This document shows positions 1 to 8,436 of a stretch of DNA of 22,949 nt, in pieces. Position numbers and translations under genes: made by a program. The notes beneath the pieces are model-generated. The model was not told where the DNA came from. It did no database searches and was given only the letters and a program-made list of their open reading frames with translations. This DNA comes from Mesotaenium endlicherianum (lineage: Eukaryota; Streptophyta; Zygnematophyceae; Zygnematales; Mesotaeniaceae), in assembly GCA_009602735.1 (NCBI GenBank), contig WELA01009633.1, positions 241,263 through 264,211 on the forward strand, in the 5' to 3' direction. The stretch's first letter is position 1. Every line of letters begins with the position of its first letter.

Positions 1-259
1 GAGGGCCCGAGGGAGGAGGAGAAGGAGAGAGGAGGGGGGGGGGGGGCCCAGGCGAAGGTGTCTGGATGTTGCGAAAGAAAAGAAGCGGGGGAGGGGGTTT
101 GTCGCATGGGGTAGTCGGGGACGGATTTGACATGAGCCTGGGTGCATGTGTGTAGGATAGGAGCTGTCCAGGTGTTGAGCGGCAGATGTCCCGGCTGGCG
201 TGAGGGAGGCGAGTGGGTTTGCAAGCACAGCCATGAGGATGCGGGGTCCTCGACCAGAC
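1..259 (-). other. Intron of the NUP133-like gene, continuing past the left edge
   Basis: Read on the minus strand, this follows the GT donor at 259-258 of the exon above it. It becomes strongly pyrimidine-rich toward the left edge: the plus strand shows a G run at about 36-47 and GGAGGAGGAGAAGG-type sequence at 11-30. That is what the 3' part of an intron would look like, so the next exon should lie to the left of the window. No open frame here resembles the neighbouring protein. Confidence 0.45.
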
Positions 260-567
260 CTGAGCTGCAGGCAGAGCGATGCCAGCTTGGACAGGCCGGC
301 TCGGGTGCTGGCGCAGCACGTCCACGCCTCCTCCACCTCCTCCTCCCCATCCTCCCCCTCGTAATCCTGGGCTGCCGACCTCTTGCCGCCCAGGCCCCCC
401 GCAGAGGATCCGCCAGCGGACTGGGCGGCGGCGAAGCCGTTGTCGTTGGCGTGGTCGGCGAACGAGGTGCCGCCATCTGGATACCACCGGCGCTGCGCCT
501 CCCGGTACTGGAGCGCCGCTTGCACGGCGCCTGTGAGAGCGTCTGCCAGCTGGCACAGCCTGCTGGC
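260..567 (-). CDS. NUP133: NUP133-like nucleoporin, exon c (last exon inside the window)
   Basis: The minus-strand exon starts after CTGTCTGCAG at 568-569 in phase 0 and ends before GTCTGG at 259 in phase 2 (308 nt). It encodes about 102 residues: a helix with the pattern LADALTGAVQAALQYREAQ, an acidic low-complexity loop (GEDGEEEVEE), then EEAWTCCASTRAGLSKLASL. From memory of the family, vertebrate NUP133 has the same succession of an 'AASHYRQNR' helix, a loop, a 'W-T' motif and then a long helix. NUP133 is a scaffold subunit of the Y-complex of the nuclear pore. The loop is longer and more Ala/Gly/acidic than I expect for animals. The reading frame is open throughout. The assignment rests on motif order, not on an alignment. 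Confidence 0.7.
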
Positions 568-1529
568 CTGCAGACAGGCAGAGGGCAATGTGGGAACAAG
601 GGGGAGATAGGTGATAAGCTAGGCTGCTGCAAATCTGTTAAGGTTCAAGATTTGGTGGGAAGGCATACACTCACTTGTCCTTGGTTCCTACAACCCTCTG
701 TGACAAAGAAGGGGAGGCATGGAAAGGGGGAGAGGGAGGGGGGGACAATTGTATTGCTGGTGCACCCCATTCGAACAGCAGGCGCAGGCACATGAGCAGG
801 CACACGCGCACTCTTCCCCCCCGCTCTCCAACTTCTTCCCCTCCACGACCTGTTTCCCCTCGGGTCACCACCCTCTTGCTTCAGCCTAGCACGCTCTCTT
901 CGCGCACAGCTGCTCTAGGCCACTTTGGCCGGACACAAGCCGCAAGCTCCCAAGCGCCCCTGCCCAAAGCGAGCCGCCGCAGGCTGCCAGCTGGCACACA
1001 AACAGGGGGACGTCCGTCCTCAGGCAGGAGACAGCAGGGTAGTGTCTCAGGACGCCCGGGACCCCTCTGCCCCACATTCCTCACAGCCTATGCGGCCCGT
1101 GTGTCAGCCCATGCGCCTAAATCCCACACCTTTGAAGCGCTAAGGCCCAAAATCTGGAGCCTTCAAGCATTTGAGCCTCCATGATTGTAGATCACTAAAG
1201 CCTGGCAGTTTCAGCCGACTTGGCTTGACCCAGGATTTTCTCTGGGTTTTTGGGGCTCTGCCTGCCACAACTGCTCCTTTTATGCAGGGAAAGAGCCGCC
1301 GGCGCCCGCAATACATTGTCACCCAGGGTATTTGTCTGTTGCATCAGGGTCTTTCGGGGGGTGGGGTTTACCACTAGAGTCTTCAGAGCTTCCTTGCCCA
1401 GAGCTTTTGAGGTTTCACTTAGGATATGCATGCTGTGAGCTTTGGGATTTTGCCTAGGGTTTCCTTCCACGCTTCCAAGCACTTTGCCAGCCTGGGGCAG
1501 CGGCGCGAGAGCAAGTAAGGGGGGCCCAC
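568..1529 (-). other. Intron between NUP133-like exons b and c
   Basis: This 962-bp stretch lies between the donor GTGGGC (1529) and the acceptor CTGCAG (568). It is mixed in composition, with a purine-rich patch at 705-750 and C/T-rich sequence at 800-960. Small open frames on both strands show no domain I recognise, and nothing else is supported here. Confidence 0.55.
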
Positions 1530-1870
1530 CTGCACCCCCAGGGGGACACCTCGGAATTGCTCGCTGCCTCGTCCAATGAGCTTCTCCCCCTCCAGCTGGA
1601 CGGCAGAGAACAGCTGGCCCACTTCCGACACCCGCGTGTAAAACACTTCCCCGCTCTCCCTGCCCCTGAGGAGAGCGTTGGCCTGGCGCACTTCGCTCCC
1701 CGCCAGCTGGACGGCCTCCCAGAGCACAGAGGACGCTGAGCTGGCGGCCGAGCCTTGGGTGCTGCCAGGCGGCACGCTGTTGCGGGGCGGGCCCGCGTTG
1801 TGCAGGGACCGCAGGTGGGACACGGCTGCCAGCTTCTCGCCGTGCTCGAGTATCGCCAGCAGCGCCGACT
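1530..1870 (-). CDS. NUP133: NUP133-like nucleoporin, exon b
   Basis: The minus-strand exon starts after ATGCAG (AG at 1872-1871) with two bases that complete a codon left open by exon a. It ends at CAG before GTGGGC (1529) in phase 0 (341 nt). The protein reads ALLAILEHGEKLAAVSHLRSL, a Ser/Ala linker, then GEVFYTRVSEVGQLFSAVQL. In NUP133 homologues I remember the matching order 'CEHAEKL..A..L..LH', then 'ADVFFREVSQVD.I..CL', which is the most diagnostic stretch of the family here. The phases on both sides fit exons a and c exactly, which supports one spliced gene. The product would be a helical rod segment of the nuclear-pore Y-complex. Confidence 0.75.
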
Positions 1871-2330
1871 CTGCATAGGGTTTTGGGGTTTGTGAACAGT
1901 CAAGGCAGAGTCTCTGGTGCTTGTCTGGGGTCTTGACTCTTCCAGATAGAAGCATATCCGATACTGGTGAAACTTCATTATATTAAGCAACAAGTACGTA
2001 TATTTAGCTTCAAAGCATAAAAGGGAGAGATGGGACAGGAGAGCATGCACACATTGTGATCTCCCCTCAGTGCTGCCAAGAGTAAGACAGAATCAAGGTG
2101 CACCCTTTGTTATGTCTTCAGAATGCAGTTAAAGATGTGCTTCACGCTTGAAACGTTTATGCCAATACTCTCGCTCGTTTTTGACAGGTTGTCATTCTTT
2201 CTCACTGGTTTTCATGAGTGGCCAACAATTCCAATGGTCAGAGTGAAAAGATGAAGCCTGATAAGGCGGGCCATAGAATTGAAGACTCGGAAAATGGGCC
2301 TAGATTACCCTAATAATTCAGAGAGCTCAC

Positions 2331-2729
2331 TTTGGCTTGATGCTAGCGCCTCATGACACTTTGATTGTGTGAGAAAGTCCAGGAACTGCATATGCCGCCG
2401 TCGTTTTTCAGCCAGCTGCGTGCTGAGAGCGACGTCCCCTCTACTCCCACCACTCCCCTCATCCAGCTTTACTCCCCTCGTTTCTCCCGCACTCCAGTAT
2501 TTCGCGAGAGTGTCAATGAGGGACCGACTGAACTGCGAGAAGACATTGCTGCTGCCTCTTCCTCTAAAAGCGTCTGCTCGATCAAGCTTCTCATACACCC
2601 CTTCAATGGTACCGCTCGAAACAAACTCCCGGAATAAGTGCCCGACCAAGCTCTCTGCGTCACCCTCTCTGCTGGAAGGCCCTGCTTGCTCACTCGAAGA
2701 TAGCCTGCCTGAAGGCTCTCGATTCATGT
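2331..2729 (-). CDS. NUP133: NUP133-like nucleoporin, exon a (most upstream exon visible)
   Basis: The minus-strand exon begins after CACTTTCAG (AG at 2731-2730), with an ATG at 2727-2725, and ends before GTGAGC (2330) in phase 1, matching exon b. It encodes about 132 residues. Acidic and Ser-rich sequence is followed by ESLVGHLFREF and a helical region ending ALSTQLAEKRRRHMQFLDFL. The last motif resembles the 'L..QL.EK...H..FL.FL' helix that begins the alpha-helical domain of NUP133. The intron to exon b spans 1871-2330. No beta-propeller coding sequence, normally several hundred residues, is visible upstream. Either this ATG starts a truncated protein, or the 5' exons were displaced by the duplication that begins at about 3075. 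Confidence 0.65.
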
Positions 2730-3146
2730 CTGAAAGTGAGATGTCTAAGCTCTATCAAGCAATGCTTGTAAAAGGTTGGAACAGCTCACATCTGTTGTCG
2801 TTCCCGCTGTTTCTAAAACGGATCATGCAGTTATACTGACAATGACTAGCATGTATCGACGATCAGTAGCAAAAAGCAAGAGCTTTTATTCACCTGCAAT
2901 GACCACTGGAGTGCAATGGACACTTGGCGACACCTTTTGGCGACACCCCCCTCCACGGCATGTTTCGACGTCGACAATGGTCAACGTCGGACGTCTGTCT
3001 TGAACAAAGCGTCTGTGAGCTCACACAGGTTTCGCGATTCGTTGCTGTGGTTGTCACTTTGAGACTCTTTGAGAGCCTTTGAAAGTTCAACGTTGAATTG
3101 TGTTTGAATCTTGTCGTGATACATGGTAAGTGCCAGTAAGTGCGGG

Positions 3147-3177
3147 CGTAGACCATGGCGTAGACCATGGCGTAGAC
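3147..3177. repeat. Direct repeat, 12-bp unit CGTAGACCATGG
   Basis: There are two full copies and a partial third of CGTAGACCATGG in the 5' flank of copy 1. The matching part of unit 2 lacks this tandem array, so it expanded or contracted after the duplication. Confidence 0.85.
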
Positions 3178-3240
3178 AGGCCCCTAGTGCCCTGGTCTCT
3201 GGTGGTCTCTGGTGATGTCTGGTATTTGGTGTCAAATGGC

Positions 3241-3280
3241 GTGGTATCATGTGGTATCATGTGGTATCATGTGGTATGGC
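3241..3280. repeat. Direct repeat, 10-bp unit GTGGTATCAT
   Basis: There are three exact copies of GTGGTATCAT followed by a fourth, diverged one (GTGGTATGGC). Unit 2 has only related single copies (TGTCTGGTATGG near 14693). This is a young local expansion in the 5' flank of copy 1. Confidence 0.9.
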
Positions 3281-3667
3281 CCAGTATGGCCTAATGGGAT
3301 GCGACGACTCTTACAAGCACTTACAAGTGGCCAAACCAAGCCAGACGACTTTTTCTTTGAAACGACTAGCAAATCGAGTGTGGTATGTACTGTGTAGTAA
3401 GTGTTGAAGTATGACGGGTAGGATTCTTTAGTATCTCGCTACATGACCAGCAGTCCTACGTCTAGAGTGAGAAAAATGGGCGACCAGTTCCCAGCTATAG
3501 TACCACAGAAAGACAGCCAGGTTGTCATCAATATATGAGGACGGGGCAAGAACGGCCCCTCCTGTGCGTCTGTATCCAATGAAAGCCTTGAAATGCGTGC
3601 ATGTGTAGCCCCTGTCTTGTTACGGGCTTGCTTAGATGCGCACTTTACAATGCGGGGATCGACTGAC

Positions 3668-3781
3668 ATGCTTACAGACAGAGTATCTCTTGCAATAGAC
3701 ATCAGGCGCGCCGGAGAGGATCCTTACAAGAGCTGCCGCACCATCTTCCTGGACCTCATCCATCCTGACGATATCCTAAAA
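3668..3781 (+). pseudogene. Copy 1 exon 1 (first half of RING, degenerate)
   Basis: The frame is open from ATG at 3668 to the donor AAAA|GTGAGT (38 codons). It parallels copy 2 exon 1: RRAGEDPYKSCRTIFLDLIH followed by PDDILK, against VGEAPYESSCTYCLHLIH then PDDALQ in copy 2. The aligned start codon of copy 2 is TTG here, so an in-frame ATG slightly upstream is the only possible start. The second zinc-binding Cys of the CxxC pair is Phe, so this half-RING could not bind zinc normally. Confidence 0.6.
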
Positions 3782-4046
3782 GTGAGTGCGGCAGGACGAT
3801 TGGCTGGCTCTAGCTTGCTGGCTGAGCTTCTCCATGGTCAAGCTTGGACCCCTTAATTGTCTTTGGAACTCTTCTTCCGCTCTTGCTAGTTTGGCAGGTA
3901 TGTAGAATATGCCGCGGGTCTCACCGAAATTCTAATGCCGTGCAGCTTGGGCGCTTTCATTCAAAGCTTCCACGTGCCTGTCAATGGTGCCCGTCTCCCT
4001 GCTGGTACTTTGACATGACCATGCAAGGCTCTTGGGGTGTGTGCAG

Positions 4047-4124
4047 GCGTCATTTGGCCACTTCTGGTGTGCTCCGAACGCACCAGGGCTAACCTTAATG
4101 CAGGCCATGTGTTGTGCCCCCATG
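4047..4124 (+). pseudogene. Copy 1 RING second-half exon, degenerate
   Basis: It follows the acceptor GTGTGTGCAG and precedes GTGCGTCAG, the same borders as copy 2 exon 2. It reads ASFGHFWCAPNAP...CCAPM where copy 2 has APCGHFWCSSCIR...SCPL. The Cys before GH is Phe and the second Cys of CxxC is Asn, so two more zinc ligands are lost. It is followed by CTGCTGCCCCAC-type pyrimidine-rich sequence like intron 2 of copy 2. Confidence 0.6.
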
Positions 4125-4440
4125 GTGCGTCAGACTGCTGACCTGACCCTCCTTCCTTCCTCAGGACCTCTGGCAGCTTACCCACTCTTGCCTCACTGCT
4201 GCCCCACACCACTCTTGCCCCACTGCTGCCTCTCTGCTGCAGTCAGCTATGCCCACGCGCCTCAACTTTCAACATATACCATTTTGCACTGCATTTTGTT
4301 CTTGACATGTGCGATGTGTCCATTTTCCAACATAGTTCTTACCGAAAGCACTCCCCAGTCCAGCTCTCCCATGGTTTTTACTAATTTCAATTCAGTGTGC
4401 CTATTCAGTAAGAAAATACGCGGTGGCCCGGTAGGAAGTG

Positions 4441-4760
4441 ACAGCACGTGTGTGAGTGTGTGTGTGTGTGTGTGTATGTGTGTGTGTGAGTGTGTGGCAG
4501 TGGTTGCGAACCGGGTGGTAGTCGGCCAGCGGAATGGCGAATTCTTGTTTGGATAGCCCGACGCTAGGTGTGTTGGCCTCTTGGTGTACGCTAGCCCGTG
4601 CGTGCGTGCGTGTGTGCGCGCATGCGCGCGTGTGTGTGTGTGTGGCTGAGTATGTGTGTGTGTGCGTGTGCATGTGCGCGCGCATGTGTGTGTGTGTGTG
4701 TGTGTGTGGCTAGGTATTTGTGTGAGTGTCTGTGTGCGCACGTGCATGTGCATGGGCGAG
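4441..4760 (+). repeat. TG/GTGC-rich microsatellite in a copy 1 intron
   Basis: Several (TG)n blocks (4443-4497, 4631-4670, 4685-4708) are separated by CGTGCGTGCG-type alternating sequence. It lies between the RING and coiled-coil parts, with TG on the coding strand. Copy 2 has the same repeat type at the equivalent place, also TG on its own coding strand. Long open frames across it, such as the His/Thr-rich one on the minus strand, are translation of the repeat. Confidence 0.9.
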
Positions 4761-4769
4761 TACGGGCAT

Positions 4770-5230
4770 GTCACAAGGAGGCTCACGCCGGGCGTGTGGG
4801 AGGGAGGGCGTGTGCGGGCAGCCGGGAGGTGGAGTGCGCCAACCCCGAGGAGGGAGTGGCGGGGGGAGCTCTTGGCAGTGCACACAGACAAAGCCGGCTG
4901 CACCGGCCCGCACTGCCAGGTACGCCTAAGGGGAGTACCCGCTTCAGTCCTGCAGACCCGCAGGAGACCTTGTAAATGACTAGTGATCGACCCTAGACCA
5001 ATCGAAGCCTGACATTCCCCCCTCCTCAGACTCGGCGCGAGCTTCTGCAGGGGAGGGGGCTGCTGACCCCCGCCGTCGTCCGCAGCTCTGCGCCCTTGCT
5101 GGCTCTGCTTGGGCGGCTGCGTTCCCTGGCTGGGGGGGCACGTCAGATGCGCCACGTGGCGCCTCGTCCTCATTCCCCCTCTTCCTTTCCCTCGTTATCC
5201 TCATCCTGGGTCTCATATCACACATCATCT
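4770..5230 (+). repeat. Conserved intron segment shared by copies 1, 2 and 3
   Basis: It matches 16290-16735 on the plus strand and, in inverted orientation, about 12540-12180 in copy 2. Shared landmarks are GGCAGCCGGGAGGTGGAGTG, a CxCxCxxACAAAGCCGGCTGC-like stretch, and CACGTGGCGCCTCGTCCT just before the coiled-coil acceptor. Open frames exist in all copies but shift relative to one another, so I treat it as an intron carried along by gene duplication, not as coding sequence. Confidence 0.55.
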
Positions 5231-5258
5231 GCTGCTGCTGCTGCATCGGCGGCGGCAG

Positions 5259-5425
5259 TGCTGCCTGCGGCGGGGGGCAAAGCTCGGCGCGACCATCCAC
5301 GTGCTGCTGGCATTGCAGCGACAGCTGGCGGCGCTGCAGGTCACATTGGAAGACAGCCGGAATCAGGTGGCGGCGCTGCGACGGCAGATGCTCGCATGGG
5401 ATGAGGGGTCGAAGCGTCGGCTGCC
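5259..5425 (+). pseudogene. Copy 1 coiled-coil exon, 5' half only
   Basis: It starts at the acceptor GGCGGCGGCAG|TGCTGC, homologous to the coiled-coil acceptors of copies 2 and 3. The frame CCLRRGAKLGATIHVLLALQ, then RQLAALQVTLEDSRNQVAAL, shows heptad-like spacing. Similarity to copy 3 stops at CGTCGGCTGCC (about 5425), where unrelated sequence leading into the helical gene begins. A possible donor is CCCGG|GTATGC near 5478, in phase 0, which would be compatible with splicing to the exon at 5524 across a very short intron. Confidence 0.5.
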
Positions 5426-5523
5426 AATGGGCCCAGGGGGGGGGAGCGGGAGTGGAGAAGCGAGAAGGCGCGCCCGGGTATGCGCCTGGGCCCGCAACTG
5501 GCGCAGCGGGGAAGCTCTTACAG

Positions 5524-5649
5524 CCATGGCGGCTCGTGGACCAGGCCCGGCTGGCGCTCGACTTGACCATGGCTGCTTACCGCGAGCGCCGCATTGTGGA
5601 GGCGCGCGCGTTGCTCAATAACTGTATTGCCTTCTTCTTTGACAAGCTG
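5524..5649 (+). CDS. Unrecognised helical protein, exon 1 of 3 visible
   Basis: The exon is flanked by CTCTTACAG (acceptor, AG at 5522-5523) and CTG|GTGCGT (donor at 5650). It is 126 nt long and phase 0 at both ends. It encodes PWRLVDQARLALDLTMAAYR, then RERRIVEARALLNN and IAFFFDKL, which looks like two amphipathic helices. It is absent from the matching position of copy 3, which continues its own coiled coil there. I do not recognise the family. TPR/HEAT-like helical hairpins are possible. Confidence 0.5.
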
Positions 5650-6559
5650 GTGCGTGCGCACACCTGTCGCCTGCTGCCCCCGCCCCCCCCCCCCCTGGGC
5701 GGCTATCACTTGCCCTCCTCAGGAGTCCCTCTTATGTCCTAAACTTTGACCAACCTCCGATGCCCCTGAGCAATATCTCCCTTCCTTTGCTTCACCTTGT
5801 TCTTTTTTCCTCTCCTTTTTCGCACTCTTGCCCGGTGCGCTCGAGCTTCAGCCTCCAGAGTGCTTCAGCTAAGGGCGTCAGCCATCAGCCGTCAGCCGCT
5901 TAGCTGGCTGGCTGGCTGGTTGGCTTTCCACACTGATAGGCAGTTCTGCGCTCTGGTGGTGCGCTGCATGCAGATCGATTACTTACAGGATGTCGCTGGA
6001 GTCTTTGTGTATTTTTTGCTTGTGGGTGTTGACGCGTGCAGGTGCGTGCTCTTAGCAGGTACAGGCGTAGTGTGCTATTAGTTAAGCGCTGGCGTGCGTG
6101 GCACGTACACGAGCGTGTCTACCATTCACCACATGCTTATTCCCAAAAGAACCATGCAATTCACATGCGGTCATCCACACCCACCTTCTGTGACTCCTGA
6201 AATGCTCCTGAAATGCGCGTTACAACTTGCGCACATTCGTTGCGTGCGCATGACTTTCACGAAAGCGTGCGCGATGCGTTTCCACGACACGTGCGCAGCG
6301 TCCTCTCCTACGGCCCCGGCATACGCTCTTTGCCAAAGCGGCCGCATGCCCGCCTCTCGCGCGCGCGCTCTTGCTGATGTGCACTCTCGCGCGCATGTGC
6401 GTCCGTGCGTCCGTGCGTTCGCTCTCATTCACGCACATGACACGTGGATTCCCTCCTGCGTGCATGCACGGCATGCATGCGCGTGCGTGTGGGCATGCGC
6501 AGGCCTGCGTGCGTGCCTGCGTGTCGTGCGTGCCGCGTGGCTGGGCTGGCCGTGTGCAG

Positions 6560-6799
6560 CACCCGTGCCACGTGCTGCTGTTCGACGCGCGCACGCCCCT
6601 GCTGAACCTCTGCCGCTCCCTGCGCAACGCGCCCGAGGCCGTCCGCCAGTGCCTGCTCATTCTGGAGGCGCTGGAGCGCGTGTGCCCCCACCACCCAGGC
6701 GAGCTCCTGCGCTTCCTCACTCTGCTGGCGGAGCTCTACGCCGAGCGCGCCGCCGCCGCCGCCGCCGCCGCCGGATCCCCAGCCCTCCACAGGAAGCTG
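6560..6799 (+). CDS. Unrecognised helical protein, exon 2
   Basis: The acceptor is CCGTGTGCAG (AG at 6558-6559) and the donor is AAGCTG|GTGAGA at 6800. It is 240 nt long and phase 0 at both ends, so it joins cleanly to the exons at 5524 and 7149. It encodes HVLLFDARTPLLNLCRSLRN, then APEAVRQCLLILEALERVCP and ELLRFLTLLAELYAER, followed by an eight-alanine run from a (GCC)n tract (6750-6775). The leucine spacing indicates helical repeats. The first and last residues of each exon, including the shared 'KL' ends, suggest genuine splicing and not a chance frame. Confidence 0.6.
6741..6775 (+). repeat. GCC trinucleotide tract (poly-alanine)
   Basis: A run of GCC codons encodes about eight Ala residues near the end of the second helical-gene exon, in frame with the gene. 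Confidence 0.85.
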
Positions 6800-7016
6800 G
6801 TGAGAGCGGGGGCGATAGGCGTGACGGGTGGTACTGGGGGGTGGTGCTTGTTCCTTGGAGAATGGTGCTTGCTTGCTCTGCGGAGGGAGGAAGGAGGTTG
6901 GTGGAGGGGCTCAGGGGCCCTATGGCTTCTGATTGCGAGCAGTGCTAGCTTCTTGGAGGGCGGAGGAGGGGCACACGTCCCCTCCTCTCCTCTATTCTTT
7001 TTCTGTCGCTCTTCTC

Positions 7017-7021
7017 CCTCG

Positions 7022-7095
<74 letters not shown>

Positions 7096-7122
7096 NTCTC
7101 TCTCTCTCTCTCTTGCTTCTGC
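7017..7122. repeat. (CT)n microsatellite with an ambiguous base
   Basis: An almost perfect CT dinucleotide tract of about 100 bp with an N at 7096, so the true length is probably unresolved in the assembly. It lies in the intron between helical-gene exons 2 and 3 and provides a long pyrimidine tract before that acceptor. Leu/Ser-rich open frames through it are artefacts. Confidence 0.95.
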
Positions 7123-7148
7123 CCTTTGACTTGTATGTGGCGTTACAG

Positions 7149-7208
7149 CACTCCCCTGCCGCTGTGCAGCTTTCGCGGCACTTGAGGGTGCACCAGATTT
7201 TTCAGTAA
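7149..7208 (+). CDS. Unrecognised helical protein, terminal exon
   Basis: After the acceptor GTGGCGTTACAG (AG at 7147-7148), the phase-0 frame reads HSPAAVQLSRHLRVHQIFQ and ends at TAA (7206-7208). The phase fits the preceding exon. Immediately downstream, at about 7230, sequence shared with copy 3 resumes (GGCAGCCTCAGGGCCG...). The helical gene therefore ends within the inserted segment. Confidence 0.5.
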   Translation, partial: HSPAAVQLSRHLRVHQIFQ

Positions 7209-7259
7209 AATTTCTGCGGGACGCGTATTGTGTTTGTTCCTGTCGTGCTTACTGCCCAG

Positions 7260-7700
7260 CATTCAGAAGGGTGCGGGTTTGCTGGTTGGCAGCCTCAGGG
7301 CCGAATGCTTTTCTCGCAGCTGCCCGACCCGTCCGGGACTCGGAGCTGCTCATCCGTTCATTCCGTTGGAGTTCCTTTCCCCCGCTGTTGGCCCCTTCAC
7401 CTGCATCTGCTGCTGCTCTTGTCTCAAAGGTGCGCCAGTTCTTCTAAGCAGCTGCCCGTGCATGTGCGCGTGTGGGCTTCGAGCGTGCATGTGCGTGCAT
7501 GCATGTGTGAGTGCGCATGCGAGGATTGTTTGAGCCGCTACACGTCCGCAAGCATACGCGCACGGCGCACGTGCATGTGTCTGTGCGTGTGCATACTTGT
7601 GCCTGCGCTGTGTGTGTGTGTGCCCCTGTGAGTGTGTGTGTGTGTGTGCGTGTGTGTGCATGTGCGTGTGCGTGTGTGTGAGCGTTTCTTGTCCGTTGTG
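7260..7700 (+). repeat. Copy 1 pre-WD40 intron with TG repeat, shared with copy 3
   Basis: It matches 17985-18425 in copy 3: GGCAGCCTCAGGGCCG, GAGCTGCTCATCCGTTCATT, then a long TGTG/GTGC block (7470-7690) and TTTCTTGTCCGTTGTGTTTC just before the WD40 exon. TG is on the coding strand. No coding potential is conserved between the two copies, so it is interpreted as the intron before the WD40 exon. Confidence 0.7.
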
Positions 7701-7748
7701 TTTCCATGTACATACATCGGGGTGCTGGTGTGCATATTGACTCGCCAG

Positions 7749-8436
7749 ATGCTCCTGCAAGGCAAACGAGGCGGGCATCCGACGGCCACAAGAGGTGCAT
7801 CTTCGTGCTCAATTGCCACGTCAGCCACATCAGGGCCCTTGCCTTTGCGCCAGATGGCATCACCCTGTGGATCGCCAGCTCCGACAGCACCATGCGCTGC
7901 TGGACCCTGGCTGCAAGGCAAGTGCAAGAGTGTGCTGGGTACCGCCAACAACGGATTATGGGGCCTGCCAGGTGGCAGGGCCATGCGTGCCGCGGGCCTT
8001 AAAGGTGGCGTGAACGCGCTGGCGGTGGCGCCAGATGGCACGCTCTGGTCGGGCGGTAACGACAAAACCGTCTAGTGCTGGCAGAGGTGCGTGGCAAAGC
8101 TGACGGGGCACACAGGTTCGGTGCTCGCCCTTCAGCTGTTGCCAGATGACGCGCCGTGGTCGGGCGGCAGCGACCAGAGCCTGCGGAATGGGAGCGGGAC
8201 ACGTGCACCTTGATTGCGAATGAATATTGCCACTCCTTTGACGTGTGCGCGCTTGCCGTTGACGCGGGCGGGCTCATGCGTTCCGTCCTGGGAGGAGAGA
8301 CTGCTGCATCAAGAATTGGCGGGGTGGGAAGTGCGTCGCTACCGTTAACGGCCACATGGGCTGGGTGTGCGTGCTTGCCATTGCATTAGATGCCTCCGTT
8401 TGGTCGGGCAGCCGCAACTAGACAGCCTGGCGCTGA
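7749..8436 (+). pseudogene. Copy 1 WD40 domain, broken
   Basis: Blade 1 (HIRALAFAPDGITLWIASSD, then STMRCW) is in one frame. After a small insertion near 7913 the second blade (VNALAVAPDGTLWSGGNDKT) is in another. TAG at 8073-8075 replaces the Lys/Gln of the other copies. Blade 3 is fused to the blade-5 equivalent, a G lost near 8188 shifts the frame again, and the last blade reads WSGSRN, stop, TAWR, stop. The final TGA at 8434-8436 aligns with the natural end of copy 2. All these defects are read directly by comparison with copies 2 and 3. Confidence 0.75.

Larger units (their letters stand above)
2730..3667. other. Spacer between the NUP133-like gene and RING-WD40 copy 1
   Basis: This AT-richer sequence has no exon I can support on either strand. 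From about 3075 onward it matches 14560-15300, the 5' flank of copy 3, in the same order (for example the 'GTGCCCTGGTCTC' and 'GCTACATGACCA' landmarks), so it is the 5' flank of copy 1. Small direct repeats lie inside it and are listed separately. Confidence 0.5.
3668..8436 (+). pseudogene. RING-coiled coil-WD40 copy 1 (decayed and chimeric)
   Basis: The parts run in gene order on the plus strand: exon 1 at 3668-3781, RING second-half remnant at 4047-4124, coiled-coil fragment from 5259 to about 5425, then foreign helical-gene exons (5524-7208), then a WD40 remnant at 7749-8436. The third RING exon seen in copy 2 (VNVHLVQHFTP) is missing. The RING has lost zinc ligands, and the WD40 part has a frameshift near 7913, TAG at 8073-8075, a second frameshift near 8188 and TAG at 8419-8421. 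A deletion between blades 3 and 5 relative to copy 3 removes about 255 bp. As a RING-WD40 gene it is dead. Its 5' part could still be transcribed as a chimera with the helical gene. Confidence 0.7.

Noticed and set aside
4262-5173. 303-residue open frame on the minus strand, rich in His and Thr
   Set aside because: It is mainly translation of CA repeats, runs antisense through the copy 1 intron and is not conserved in copy 3.
6371-7129. 252-residue frame ending in Leu/Ser repeats
   Set aside because: Its middle is the real exon 6560-6799. The ends are intron, including translation of the (CT)n tract with an N.
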